Source: Casuarina equisetifolia (taxonomy: Eukaryota > Streptophyta > Magnoliopsida > Fagales > Casuarinaceae). Taken from it: 64,000 nucleotides of DNA. The stretch covers positions 23,196,682 through 23,260,681 of the forward strand of contig CM052360.1 of the NCBI GenBank assembly GCA_028551475.1, written 5' to 3'. Shown here in pieces: positions 44,346 to 57,839 of the stretch (position 1 is the stretch's first letter; every line of letters starts with the position of its first letter). The notes beneath the pieces were generated by a model that was given only the letters and a program-made list of their open reading frames with translations, did not search any database and was not told the origin of the DNA. The translations under genes and the position numbers were made by a program.

Positions 44346-46882
44346 ACTACGTACGGCAAATCCGAGTGGTGGACCCAGGTATTCAGACCGACTACTTCCT
44401 CCGCCCTCGTTATTTTCTAAACCAGTATAATTTCAGTCATAGAGATTCGCCTTATAATCCGTATTATCCATATACCACATTAGCACCAAGAGAAAATGGG
44501 TCAGGGAGTGATTTCGGGCTGTCAAAGAGTGTGGTTTTCTTGATCTGTGAAAAGCCGGTGAATTCTCGTTGTATTGCCACATTCCTACTTCCTTTGATGA
44601 TGGAGAGCACTCGTACAACTCTTCTTTTTCCGATTCGAAGGGGTACAGATATGTTCAAGTTGGCAGAATGAATGTAAGTGAAGTGCAGGACTGTTGCCAA
44701 GTAGAGGGAATATCTCTGACGACATCTTGGCCGGGATATGATGGCCCAGATATTTCCTGTTCAGAACTCCGCAACGTATTGCAACATGGTTTTGAGCTTT
44801 CAAGGTCGAGAGTTGGTCGTAAATTTTGCAACAGCGACTGCTATTTTGATAAGTGGAATCATTATCATTGCGGTTTTCTAGGTAATAAGCAACCGCGAGT
44901 GCTAGTTCGATTAATTGCATTATAGTGACTTTCTAATTCCAAGTTTGCAAAAGCTGATATTGTGGTTTTTTATTTTTCCTAATTGTTACAGTATTTCTCG
45001 AATCTCTGGCATCCTCAATCGGTAAGCTTTCTCACGCAAAATATTGTTTGAAGGATAATATAGATTTGAAATAGATTCATCCTGTGGTTATAGAGATGAA
45101 AGTTTAATGGAGAGCTTTGGCACTAGCTAGTCTCAAACTTTTAGTCATTGTTTGGATCTCAACAACAATGGGAAATATGCATATAAAGGGAAGAATGTCA
45201 AATTTCTTAACACTTAAAGATTCCTCAATTGAATAAAAGGAGACTTTTTTTTTGTTACCCGATTGTTTCAACTAATTACAAAGGATTACTAACCTAAGCA
45301 TATCTGCACATAATTTCCTACCAACCTAATAAACATCTCGATTAGCAATCTTAATACCAATATATTCATCCCAATAATGGCCAAAGCACATTGACAGTTC
45401 ACAAAATTGGGCTAATCAAATTAAAATCCATACAAGTAATTTAAGAGCATTCTAATGGTTCTTTTTTTTTATGGAAAATTGGCACATTATTTATTTTTTT
45501 GACTAACTACTAGTCAAACTAATCTTTTTTTTTTTGACTTTTTCAGTTGGATCATTCGTAGGGTCTATTGGCAAGAGATTCTTTCTTATTCAATATTTTT
45601 AATGTTTTAAATAGTTCAATTTTATTATGATGTAACTATTTTTTCTAAACTATAAATATAGATATTAAAAGCAATGCAACAACATATTTCTTTTCTTCTA
45701 ATTTGTCTTGAATTATCATTCCCAGGTTTGTATCGTGAACTAATAACAATATTGGGGGCACCATTAGTGATAGCATTTTTCGTTCACAAATGGCATAGGA
45801 GATATTTGTCTATGTATGATGTTATTGAAGAATCTTCAAACTCATAACAACCTCCTACCAATAAGGTACATGTACTATGAAATTAAGAAAATAACTAAAA
45901 ATTTCAGGAAAAAATTAGGTGAAGGAGGCTATGGCACAATATACAAAGGAACACTACAAAGTGGTCAACTTGTGGCAATAAAGATGTTGGACAAGTTTAA
46001 AGGTAATGGACAAGAATTCATAAATGAAGTTGCAACAGTTGGAAGGATCCATCATGTTAATGTAGTGCAGCTCATTGGCTTTTTTACTAAAAGATCAAAA
46101 AGAGGTCTTATATATGAATTCATGCCTAATGGGTCTTTGAATAAGCACATTTTTTTTATCAAAGGGGAGCACTTTCCTATGCTCCAAAAGAATATATGAT
46201 ATTGCTCTAGGACTTGCTCATGGGATTGGCTATTTACATCGAGGATGTGACATGCAAATTTTGCATTTTGACATCAAGCCCCACAACATTCTTCTTGATG
46301 AGAATTTCATACCTGAGTTTTCTAATTTTGGTTTGGCAAAATAGTTTCCAGTAGAAAATAGCATTGTATCTTTGACTGCAACAAGAGGAACCATAAGATA
46401 TATGGCACTAGAGTTATTTTACAAAAAACATTGGAGGTATCTCATATAAAATTGATGTTTATAGCTTTGAAATGTTATTAATGGAAATGGTAAGTAGAAG
46501 AAAAAATGTAAATGTATTTACTGAGCATTCAAGCCAAATTTACTTCCTAACTTGGGTTTTTGCCCAATTGCACCAGGGAAAAAACATAGAAATGGTGGAA
46601 TTTGATGAAAAGGAAAATAAATTAGTTAAGAAGATAGTCATAGTTGCATTATGGTGCATCCAAATGAAGCCTAGTGAGCGCCCATCAATGAGCAAAGTAG
46701 AAGAAATTCTTAAAGGAGAAGTTCAAAGCTTACAAATGCCTCCTAAGCCTTCTTTACAATCACTAGAGAGCCCCATAATTAAATTTGAAGAAAATTCTCA
46801 TCAAATTAGCTCACATATCAACTCAAAGAATCAAGTAAGTAACTCTTTTTTTAAATGCAAATATAGTTCTTATAGTAGTTAG

Positions 46883-47239
46883 CTAATTTACTAGTTTGCT
46901 CATTTACATCCAATAAATGAGTTGTGTGAATGTTAGAAAAAATCTACTTTTATCTTCCTTTATCTTCATAATAAAATATTAGTTGAACTTAGTGAATATA
47001 TTTTAATAAAGTAGAATGATGATGAACTATTAATATTTGGATAAAAATTCTTTTAGGAGTATCAAAATATTATGCATACAATAAAATCATTTAATGGACA
47101 AATAATCTAATTTTCTATGAAGTTAAGAATCTTATGTGATTGATTAGATTTTAAAGATTCAACTCATTAATGAATTAGCTTTAGTTGCTAATTAATGAGC
47201 CAAAATCAATTCAAGTTTCAATTGAGAAAAAAAATAATT
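46883..47239. other. 3' flank of gene C
   Basis: AT-rich, similar to the flanks of B and D, with an AATAAAATATTA-type stretch near 46970. No gene is seen. Confidence 0.5.
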
Positions 47240-50200
47240 TATAATTTAGTCCAAATATTTTGTTGCACAACCAAATAATTCACACCATAATAACATGAAA
47301 TTAGTCTGTAAACATCAAAAATAGCAAGCCATTCTTATGTATAAGCTATTTCAATTTAAATCAACAATCTAATTTGGTTTATTCACTTTCAAAGTCCTTA
47401 TCATTTCCAAATGTAAGAACAGAGGCATCAAACCCCATTGCCTTGAATTAACTTTTTGTATTTGACAATGCAGTGGTTGATACAACTCCAACAACAGCAT
47501 CACTTTTATGCTTGTTACCAACATGCATATGTTTTGAGTTGGTGTTTGTCTAAGATATATGTACAATCTCATTAGTTACACCAGCTATCTGATCTACACT
47601 TGTGTTAGTCTCAGAATTGGAGGTATCATTGATAGTTCCCCCTGTAGCAGCACTTCAACGCAAAATGCAACAGCAAAGTCCAACAGGAAACCAGTAAGAT
47701 CCAACAGAATTTTAATTAATAGTATAATATGGGTAATGGCTACCCTATGATCACAGTTAGTGGGGTGCTGTCAAAGGGCTGTTGTTATCACATTGGCAGA
47801 GAAATGCGGTGGCTTCACCCCTGTTAAAACAGAGGAGGTATTCGTTGGGATAGCGGAAAATGTCTCAATCGGGGGTCGGGCGGTAGCCGGTGTTATTCTG
47901 GGTGATGTGTGGGGGAGTCTATGCAAGTAATTTGATTTGCATTTGTCTTAGTCTCAGAACTGGAGGAGGTATTAGTGATAGTTCCTCTTGCTCTAGAAGC
48001 TGCTTCTGCTTGCCTGCCCTTCGAAGAATTGATTTCCTTTGCCTCACTATCTAAAGAAACGTCATCTTTTTCTTGAGCTTTTGAGTCTTTGTTTTAAGTT
48101 GACCTGGATCCGCCCCCATTAACTTGTGTTAGAGCAATGCTCAAACGTTCATCTATTTTCCAGGCGGCATTTTCAGGCATTACGTGTGGTAGGAATCGTG
48201 TTGTTTATAATCTACTAGCAAAACCTTGACTTGAAACCCTATTGGAGGCAGTTGCCTCTAAAGAAAGCACATAACAGAAGAAATGAAGGCTTTTGTACAA
48301 CTATCACCAAATTTCCACGAAAGCTAAGAAAATGGTAAATACAGCTACATTGTCTTTTAAAGAAGATTATTTTAAATGCAAGGATAGTGTTTTGATCTTC
48401 ACCTTGTCAAAGCCATCAATGTTGTTGGCATTCAAGAGTATTCTATAAGCTGTACTCTTCATGTTTAAAAGCTAAAAATCAAAGAATAAGATTCAAACTT
48501 AGTTCCAAGTTTAAAAGCATAAGAAGAGAGTAATTTATTGAAGATCAATTGAGTTAGAGACCACCAGAAATCTCCTTGACAGTCATGAAAACGGAGACTA
48601 CGAAATCCCCAACCAATTCTGGTAGACCTGGCTCCCCGGCAAGGGAAAGACCATAACCTTTTCTTGGGTTTGGGCTGCATAATATAATACAGGTTGATGA
48701 AATCCCATGTTTGTAAAAGATACTTCATAGCCCCAAAAGACAAATGAAATATAATTAAGATCTCTAGCCAGTTGCTATTGGAAAAACAAACAAACTTACC
48801 AAATGACCTTGGTTCTTGGGTTATTTTAGTGGAGAAGAGAAAACATGAATTAGAAAAACATTAATGCAACACTACATGGTAAGCACTAACAAAGTATCAA
48901 GCATAATCATAACATAAGCATAAGCACTAGAAGAGCACAATGATGTTTCATTCTGTAAAAGTTTTCAAGCCATATAGTGCTTCAAAGACAAAAAGTGGGG
49001 GAAAAAAAAGAAGACTAGAAATGCAATCTCTATTTTCAAAGAGTACCATCACCGTAATTAACCTTTAAGTCTTAAGCAATGACAATGCCTTTTTCTTTAA
49101 GAAATCATGCCACGGAAAGACATTATTAGGTTAAAAAAAAACTTATAAATTTGATAGGAGGGAGCATCAAATGAAAGAAATCCCCATGTTTTATCCCTTA
49201 AATGTGGCAAATTCAAGCTCCAACAATACTATTTTAGCTTAAACAAATTAGTGATACAAATTGCCAAGTTAAGCCACAAGATTGCCTGAAAAAATTCTTT
49301 GTATCCTAAACATATAGCAAACTAGCATATAATAGTTAACGGCAACCAAAGATGTTACTTTCTACCATGCAAAAGCTCATCTTTATAAAACAATAGAATC
49401 ATAATCCCAAAAGGTTTAGTCAAAGAAGTAATCAAGAGATCACAAAACGAGAGGTCCAGCCCTAGTACAACTCAGAATAGCACAAACAAAAATGGCTAAA
49501 TGAAAAGGAACGGGAAAAAATGAAAATCCTAGAACCAATAGCTTCAAAAATATGATAGATAAAGAAGACAATTAGTTGAATCTACATAAGCATAAAATGA
49601 CATATCAAATCTAGGATTGACGACTTACAAACACAAAATGCCAAGAACTCATCAATCCACTCTCTAGATGCACTAACATGAAAGGTAGCCAAAGAAATCT
49701 CATTACTATATTTTGAGTATTATGCTAATATCAAACACTCCAAATCTCCATACCATATAATCTAAAATGTCAAACATGCCAAATATCCATACCATATAAT
49801 ATGAAATAAAGAGAAAACAAACAAACCTAGAATCTAGCTTCTCCAAAAGCCGATGCATGTCTCATTCTTTCCCTTCCTTTTGTAGTGACTAGAAGTGGTG
49901 GATTAACATTTAGCTCGATGCGCTTGAACTTCAAGACCGGTTTATGCATTGTTATTGGTTTTGCAATAACCACAAACCTTTTAGTGGCCTTTTCTAACTT
50001 CTTTTATTTCCTTTTGTGGACATTCTTATATTTCTCATTTTGCATCATATTGGCTGTTTTTACACTATTTGATGTCTCACCCACCCCGAATTATGCCTTA
50101 TTGTGTGAGATCAACAGTAGGATTCAACTGTGTATCTTCTTTGTTGAAATTTATTAAAGGCATCATGATTACCTTTGATTTTCACTCTCACTTTTCAGTT

Positions 50201-50460
50201 TGTGCGATTAGGAACTATAAATTAATTCCAACAAACAACAAATGCATTAATCCAGCATTACACTTCCAAAAACTAATCCATCAGCACACACCTAACGATA
50301 ATCCAAACAACTGCTCAACATCAAATCCAGCAGCACACTCCAACGCATAATGCGGCAGCAAACTTCAATAGTAATCCAATAAGAATTCAACAAAACTTGA
50401 ATTTATAGCACAACACAGGTAATTGCCACCTTATAATCACAATTGGTGGAGTGTAGTCAA
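47240..50460 (-). repeat. 3'-flank block F, copy 3, with GC-rich block R inserted
   Basis: Matches 24170-27540 and 62930-64000. Minus-strand peptide remnants include a GYGLSLAGEPGLPELVGDF stretch (about 48600-48665), a TNALD-like stretch with FDKVKIKTL (about 48370-48430), a Ser-rich segment ending SSSETKTN (about 47940-48120), and near 49870-49960 a stretch with VNPPLLVTTKGRERMRH. Stops interrupt all frames. GC-rich block R (47775-47925) sits between two homologous segments and is absent at the matching place in copy 4, so it is a later insertion or a recombination joint. Gene family not recognised. Confidence 0.4.
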
Positions 50461-52280
50461 TTAATGCCTTAATCATATTGGTTCAAAATGATTACTATTT
50501 TTGAAAACATGTATTTGCGTCAGGAGTTTAGAGAATCAGAAAAGTGAGATCAACTCCCCCATACAGGGGAGCATTCCGTGAATGTGACGCCATAAACGTA
50601 TGCTTTATTTTTTGGGCCGAACTGTACCATTTAGAAGTCACTGGATTTTTCAATTTAATGCTCTTCAAGCCTAGCTCTCGAAGAAGACCAATGTTATTGG
50701 GTGGATTTGGGTTTTAGGCCTCCTTTGTGCCTCAGGATTCTGTCGAAGAAGAAGGAATGGCACGATCGGTAATTCGTATGACTCTGTTGGGTAAAGAGGT
50801 AACTCTGTCTCTCAAAAAAACTCCTAGACATGGCAAAATATCTGCCAAATCAAAATATACAGGAATTCATGGCTTAAAGTGCAGGTTGTGGGTTCGAAAA
50901 CGGCAAGGCTTTGTACTCAAAACGCACAACTAATTAATTTTACTCAAAATGCACAACTAATTAATCTTAATACAAAACACACGGATTGAGCCAGGAAAAC
51001 TCCAAGAAACAAGGCTTTCCATGTCGTTCAACTTAAAAAGGATACAAAAGCAAGTCCCTTGTACAATAAGGAAGGAATAAGAACACTACTGTATACTTAG
51101 CCTACACCAAACAGGCTCATGCCCAAGAACTATACAAAAAGTATGACCCAGGCCCAACATAGATATCAACATTCTTAGTTGAGTACAATGTTTCAAGCAT
51201 GAATTCTCATAAATTGATGATGGAACAACATTTGGGCAAAATTGGCCATAGAACTTAATGATAGTTTTTCAAAAAAAAAAAAAAAAAATATTTTATTCTC
51301 AAGGTTCAATTTTATTATTATAATATATAAACAAGCATACAATAATGTTAATTACATATATGATGGATCATACTACATGGCCCTTTTTTTTTTCTTTTGG
51401 GTGGATTCCATACATACATGTCTTGAATAAAGTTGATTGACTACTAAATACACATCTTATCCATGTGTCAATAAGTCATTTATAATTAAAAATTGAATTT
51501 CATACCTTTTTGTAGTTTATGCCTAATTAAGTTGAAATAAAAGTTAATTATTTCAATTAGATAAAGAGTTTCACAATTTACTTTTATTTGTTTAAATTAT
51601 TACAATGCCAAGAAATACTTAAATTTAATTTTTATATTAAAAAATTTTTAGAACTATGTAAGCTAAGTTAATTTCATAAAAAGTTCTTTGATGATAAAAT
51701 ATCAATCTTTTGGAGTAACTTTCATAGTTAAAGTAACTTAAAGAAAAAAGAAATAAAAAAGTCAGGCTGAAATCTCTTTGAAATTTACTCAAAGTTTTAA
51801 TAAATTTATTAAAGTACTTTTATCATTTTGATTCCGTTAAACATAAGGGTACTTTTTAATGAAAAGACTGGAGAAAAAACTGAATATTATTGTGAGATAC
51901 ACTTTCTTCATGCGTTTAGTGAGCCGACGATCATTTAATCCATCGTAGGACCAACAGGGTTGAGTAGTACTAACACGTTTAGGATACATCTACATTGCTA
52001 GAAAATGACAAAACGTACGGCATGCCACAAAGACGTGCACGAATTTGACAGAATGACGCGGCATCCAATAGGATATGTGTACGAATTTGATTAATGAATG
52101 ACGTGATTTACCTTTTGAAAGATCGAAGGTGATGTTTTACCACCGACCAGTCTCTGTGTTTTTCCAACTGTTCCCACACTGCACGCCTAGTTTTAAATGT
52201 TCGGGTCCCTCGTCCAGCAGGGCCCGATTGACAATGACTGCTGATGCATGTAAAGTGTGTGCAATGAATAAATTTAGTAA
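50461..52280. repeat. Dispersed repeat and flank modules Q and P
   Basis: 50485-50600 and 51000-51240 match 29430-29650 and 30100-30440. 51240-51710 is module Q and 51945-52110 module P. 52200-52285 resembles 34910-35030 from the 3' side of pseudogene A'. A minus-strand LRK10L copy would be expected next, but the copia element follows instead. The open frame 50727-50933 is unexplained and I cannot assign it. Confidence 0.5.
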
Positions 52281-52393
52281 ATAAGAGAGAAAGATCATTT
52301 TGTTACCAGAAACGGTCAAGAAATGATTTAAATAAGTGAAAAACTTGCCAAACAAAAAAATGGATTTTTTATGATTCGTTTCAAAGAAAAAGA

Positions 52394-52580
52394 TGATACT
52401 GTTCAGTACTGTTTAACTACTATACACAGTATTGAAGTACTGTTTAGAAGTACTGTTAAGTATTGTTTGCATTACTGTTGACGGGCTGTTCAGTACTGTT
52501 TAACTACTATACACAGTATTGAGGTACTGTTTAGAAGTACTGTTAAGTATTATTTGCATTACTGTTGACGGGCACTGTAC
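52394..52580. repeat. Two tandem ~91-bp units rich in tactgtt
   Basis: Two nearly identical units of about 91 bp (starting near 52396 and 52488) differ at only a few positions. Each is made of shorter tactgtt- and agtactg-type motifs. Degenerate actgttca-type motifs continue to about 52655. They sit where the 5' LTR of the copia element would be expected. Confidence 0.8.
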
Positions 52581-53349
52581 ATTAGATATTATTGACGATA
52601 CTGTTTACTGTTCACATGGTACTGTTCATAGGTATTGTTCACGAGTACTATTTGACCGTTGACTAAGTCAAATTTTATTTGAATTTTATTATTTTATGTA
52701 ATAAATTTATATGTGTGATGTGCAATTTTGTTTCACACATTTTGTATGATAATTTTGTTATATACATTATGATTTTGCATAAATTATACCATATGGAGTT
52801 GTATACTATTTGATGACGCACATGTTTTTGAATAAATACTATGTTATTTGTGTAACACTTGGTTGTTGTTATTTTGTGTAATTCAATGACGAATGCCCTT
52901 CGTCAATTTGTGTTTTGAATTACATATTTTGAAGTGAGTAATATTTTGAATTAAATCTGCGGTACAAGTGGGTCTCGTGATTTAGTTAGGTTGTGACTAC
53001 CAAAGTGGCACGACTTGATTAAGTTATGGGATTTCTATTTTGTGCTGAAGTAGGATTTCTTCGATTCTAGTGTATAGTTATACTTCCAAAAGAGGTGACT
53101 ATATATTGGAATTTGAAGAATAACATAGTTTGTATCTGTGAGTTTTGTTGATCCAAGTAGTCTATACACCTAAAGTTGGTGGACTATGAGGGTGTGGTAT
53201 TGGCTCATGACTACTACTATGTTGAGAGTGTTACAATTTTTGTGTCATTCATTTAGTCCAAAGGTGTTTGAATAATGTTGTAAGCTCTCATTTGGTTTAC
53301 TCACCAGATGCTAATTTTCTTTTGCATTATTTTTGTTAGTCACCTTTTT

Positions 53350-54235
53350 TATAAACAATGCTCAAGTTACTATTGAGGTTTTTACTAGTGCTAATTACAA
53401 GAAGTGGAAGGAAGACATCTTATTTGCTGTGGAAGCAGTAGAGATTCAAACTGCTCTTAAAATAGATAAGCCTGCTGATCTGACTCTAAAGAGTACTGAG
53501 GAATAGAGGCTCAATTATGCTAAATGGGAAAGATATAATAAAATTTGCCTTCTAACTATGAAGAGGATTATCCAGGAACACCTTAAGTGTGATTATCCTG
53601 AGGAATGCACAGCTAAAGAATTTTTTTAGGCTGTTTCACAACACAACAGAGTGTCTTCTCATGCTAAGATAAGTTCCTTGATACAAGTTCTTTTTAGTAT
53701 GAGGTATGATGGAATTGAGAACATCAAAGATTACATTATGAGGATGGTACAGTATCAGATGAAACTTAAGGCTTTAGGAATGGTATTTTCTGAGCAGAGT
53801 ATTGTGCATCAAGCTTTAATTAGCTTTCCTACTGATTATATCATCATCAAGACATCCTATAACAACAGTTTGTAGGATTGGACTGTTGATGATATGATAG
53901 AAAAGCTTATAACTGAAGATAATAAGTTAAAGAATGAAAAGTCTCATTTAGCTTTATTTTCTTAAGCTTCCAGTTCTAATAAAGGAAAGAGACCCTTAAA
54001 TCAGCCTCAGTGGGAGCAAAAAGTTAATCAGCCTCAGAGGGAGCAGAAAGTTACTCAACCTAACAACAAGGTCCCAGGAACTTCTAATTCTAATAATAAT
54101 AACAGGTTGGCAATAAACATGAAAAATATTCAATGTTTATTCTGTAAGAAAATGGGACATATGAGGAAAAACTACCACAAGTTTAAGAAATGGTTAGCTA
54201 AGCATCAAGGTAAAGGTACACATTTCTTTTATTAA
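53350..54235 (+). pseudogene. Copia gag remnant
   Basis: The frame begins with a QVTIEVFT-type stretch and a YKKWKEDI motif typical of copia gag (UBN2-like) proteins. It contains a KDYIMRMV-type helix near 53727 and ends with a zinc-knuckle remnant (CLFCKKMGHMRKN) near 54137. There the last Cys of the CCHC pattern has become Tyr. Four in-frame stops interrupt it (near 53506, 53629, 53874 and 53965), each where related proteins have Gln or Trp. No intact start is recognised. Confidence 0.75.
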
Positions 54236-54239
54236 TGTT

Positions 54240-55860
54240 TGTGAATCTAATTTATCTGAGGTATCATCTAGCTCTTGGTGGCTAGATTGTGGAGCAACTA
54301 ATCATGTTGCTTTTACTATTCAGGGGTTCGTAAACAGGAGGAAGCCAAACCTTGATGAAAAATACCTCTATGTTGGAAACAACCAGAAAATAGAAGTAGA
54401 GCTTGTTGGAGATGTCATCCTTCTTTTGGATAGTGGTTTTAGGATGACTTTGAATAGAACTTTTTATGTACCATCGTTTAGACAAAATTTGGTTTCACTT
54501 CCTGTACTTGACAATTCTGGATATATATTTGAATTTAAGAATACAGTTGTTACAATATTTTATAATGTAAGTTTGATTGGCAATTGTGTTATGTCAAATG
54601 GCTTATACATATTGGTTTTATCTCCACATGAAATTTATGTTGCTTCTACTATTGATAAAAATGTTTCCAAAAGACCTTTTACTAAGGATTTGTCTTACAC
54701 ATTGTGACACAAGAGACTTGGCCATATCTCTAAAGATAGAGTGGACAGGTTGATCAAATCCAATATTTTACATGCTCTTAATAATGATCTGGAGGTTTGT
54801 GTAGACTATTGTAGAGGTAAGCTAACCAAAATAAAGAAGAAAAAGGCAGCTCATAATTCTGAATTGTTAGAAGTGATTCATACTGATATCAGTGGTCCCT
54901 ATCGAGTAACTTTGTGTAGTAATGCATACTTCATTACATTTATTGATGATTTCTCTCATTATGGATATGTTTACTTGATTAAGGAAAAATTTGAATCACT
55001 TGAGAAATTTAAAGTATTCAGAATTGAGGTTGAAAAACAGTTAGGGAAAAGCATAAAGATTGTTAGATCTGATTGGGGTGGTGAATATTATGACAAACAA
55101 GGTGATGTAGGCCAAATTATGGATCCATTTGCTTAATATTTACAGAATTTTGGGATAATTGGATAATTTACTATGCCTAGAAGTCTTGAACAAAACGGTG
55201 TAGCTGAGAGGCAAAACTGTACCCTCATGGAGATGGTTAGATGTATGATGAGTAGAACTAATCTACCGCTTTTTCTATAGGGAGAAACTTTGAAGACTAC
55301 TATATATATTCTTAATCGTGTTCCTACTAAGGCTGTGCCATTAACTCCTTTTGAATTATTTACAAGACACAGGCCTAGCCTAAATCATCTAAAGGTTTGG
55401 GGATGTCCTGCAGAGGTCCGATTATATAATCCAACCTTAGGCAAGTTGAATTCTAGAATAATCAGATGTTTTGTGTCTTACCCAAAGTATTTTAAAGGGT
55501 ATTGTTTTTATAACCCTACTAGAGGTGTTAGAATTGTTGATTCCTTAACATCTAAGTTTTTGAAACTTGATGTTGCAAAAAGTGGTTCTAGTTCTCTAGT
55601 AATAGAGAATAGTAATGATGTTGATATGAGTATACATTATCCTTTATCTATTCAGTTAGATGCAGTTGTGCAGGAACCTGCTATTGGTACAACATCTGTA
55701 GAGGTTTTGATTGTTCATAATCAAGATACAGAGATTCCTCCTCTTAGGAGATCTAACAAGGAGAAAAGACCTACTATTCATCTTGATTATCTGGTTTTTC
55801 TTGGAGAGCATGACTATGACATCGGTGTTGTTGAGGATCCAGTGACTTATACTTAAGTTG
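54240..55860 (+). pseudogene. Copia protease and integrase remnant
   Basis: WWLDCGATNHV (near 54275) is the protease active-site region, with Cys where the family usually has Ser (DSGA). A degenerate GAG-pre-integrase domain ends with the HKRLGH motif. The integrase core follows: a HTDISGP block (about 54880), FITFIDDFSHYGY, RSDWGGEY, and the Glu-bearing EQNGVAERQN (about 55190), so all three D,D,E residues can be seen. The downstream AFELFTRHRP-like and KVWGCPA blocks follow. Stops lie at about 54706, 55134, 55162, 55279 and 55854. Confidence 0.78.
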
Positions 55861-57240
55861 TTTCTAGCCCTCAATTTGATTTTTGAAAAGATGCCATCAG
55901 AGATGAAATGCAGTCTATGAAGCATAATCATGTTTGGGATCTAGTAGAGTTACTTAAGAACTGTAAACCCATTGGTTATAAGTGGGTGTTTAAGACTAAG
56001 AAAGATTCCAAAGGAAAGGTTTAAGGCCAAATTAGTTGCCAAAGGGTTCACTCAAAGAGATGGAATTGATTATAATGAGACATTCTCACCAGTTTCATCT
56101 AAGAATTCTTTTAGGATGATAATGGCTTTTGTAGCACATTTTGATATGGAGTTGCTGTAGATGGATGTTAAAATAGCTTTTCTAAATGGGGATCTTGATG
56201 AAGAGGTCTATATGCTTCAACTAGAGAGTTTTACAGAAGGTAATTCTGATGAACTTGTTTGTAGACTTAAGAAGTCAATTTATGGTCTTAAATAAGCTTC
56301 TAGACAGTGGTATTTGAAGTTTGATACTTATATTACCTCTTGTGATTTTGTTGAAAACCTTTTTAATCATTGCATATATATTAAGATCAGTGGAAGTATG
56401 CCAATTTTCTTGATTCTTTATATGGATGATATCTTGCTTGCATGCAAAGACATGGCGTTACTTCAAGAAACTAAAAGACTTTTGTCTTTAAAGTTTGATA
56501 TGAAGGACCTTGGTGAAGTATCTTTTGTCCTAGGCATTAAGATCTTTAGAGATCGTTCACGTCGTATTTTGGGTCTTTCTTAGAGGACATATATTGGTCG
56601 TATTTTAGCCAGATTTAATATGCAAGATTGCAAACCTAGCAATGTTCCTGTTCTTAAGGGTGAAAAGTTACATTTGATGCAATGTCCTAAGAATGATGCT
56701 GAGAAAGAATTAATGAAAAATGTACCATATGCTTCAGCAGTTGGTAGTTTTATGTATGTATAGGTTTGTACAAGACCTGATATTGCCTTTGCTACAGGAC
56801 TTCTTGGTAGATTTCACTCTAACCCAGGTCATGATCATTGGGTTGCCGCCAAGAAGGTTATGAGGTACTTGAAAAGGACAAAAGATTATATACTAGTATA
56901 CAGACATGTAGACAACTTACAATTAGTGGGTTATTCATATTCAGATTATGCAGGTTGTTCTGATGTTTCGAAGTCTACATCTAGTTAAGGTTTCATGATG
57001 GCTGGTTGTGCAGTTTCATGGAAAAGTTCTAAGCACACTATGATCACTTCTTCCACTATGCACGTTGTGTTATAAAGAACCTTATTATGGAGCAAGTTAA
57101 GATTGGTGACATTATTGTATAGCTAATTAGCACAGATGCTATGTTAGCTGACCCACTCACTAAAGGACTTGCTCTTATAGTGTTTTCTAAACATGTTATA
57201 AACATGGGACTAGTAGCATCTTTGGATGCTTTTGTTTAGT
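55860..57240 (+). pseudogene. Copia reverse transcriptase and RNase H remnant
   Basis: RT blocks are in order: KPIGYKWVFK, RFKAKLVAKGFTQ, DYNETFSPV, MDVKIAFLNGDL, the polymerase site YMDDILL (about 56418) and MKDLGEVSFVLGI. RNase H blocks follow (YASAVGSFMY, TRPDIAFA, SDYAGCSD, VSWKSSK, STMH). The C-terminal ADPLTKGL box is at about 57146. A frameshift occurs near 56015, stops near 55884, 56158, 56293, 56581, 56761 and 56986, and a deletion or rearrangement after the STMH region near 57070. Confidence 0.82.
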
Positions 57241-57839
57241 GAGAGTTATTGTTCTATGATATTTTGTTATATAGTAAACTTTGTTTTACTTATATTACCT
57301 ATTGTATGTTCTTTCCATAAAACATGTTTTTCTATAAGACAGGTATGAAAAGACTTAAGGCATGTGCAACCTTAAGCATTTGGCTGGGGCATTTATTGAT
57401 AAGCCATATTTTGATATCTTATAGCACTTAAATTTATACTCGAGTATTACAAACAAGACATATTGGTTCATTAGAACCTTTATATAGTTCTCCGATAACT
57501 GTATGTCAATGACTGTGTATGTTGATTTTAGGGAGAATTGGGACTAACAAGAAAAATAACACATAAGGATATTTACCTAGTGTTATTTGTTTGCCACACT
57601 ACTATACTCAATCCATGTTAGTAGAGTGGATAGCCCTTATGAATATGGTTGGGGATGTGTCTTTTATTGGCATAGTTACTACTATGATTTGAGGGTTTTG
57701 AAGCTTTATGGGACCGAATTTGCAATAAAGGACTGTCGTTGGACCAATATAAAAACCTTTTCAAAAATTATTTTCATATATATATCTTATATTAATATTA
57801 TATTTGTTTTATGCACATTGATACCCCCAAGTGGGAGAT

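Larger units (their letters stand above)
40072..46882 (+). pseudogene. LRK10L-type receptor kinase, gene C, disrupted by an LTR element
   Basis: Exon 1 starts at 40072 with signal peptide and GUB_WAK_bind start as in B and D. It is interrupted after the GKYY codons at 40311 and resumes at 44346 with the YVRQI segment. Small exons follow at 44992-45021 and 45547-45570 (the latter with a GC donor), then the kinase exon from 45726. Independent of the insertion there is a 1-nt deletion near 44568, a 2-nt deletion near 45832 (after the VIEE codons), frameshifts near 46170 and 46427, and a stop after GLAK at about 46341. DFG has become NFG. The Gly-rich loop GEGGYG and VAIK are intact. So the gene would be dead even without the element. 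Open pieces at 45816-46199 and 46472-46882 are kinase fragments. Confidence 0.9.

Noticed and set aside
50727-50933. Small plus-strand frame with a basic, KTPRHGK-type composition
   Set aside because: No homologous copy in the window, no recognised domain, and it lies amid dispersed repeats, so I do not call it a gene.
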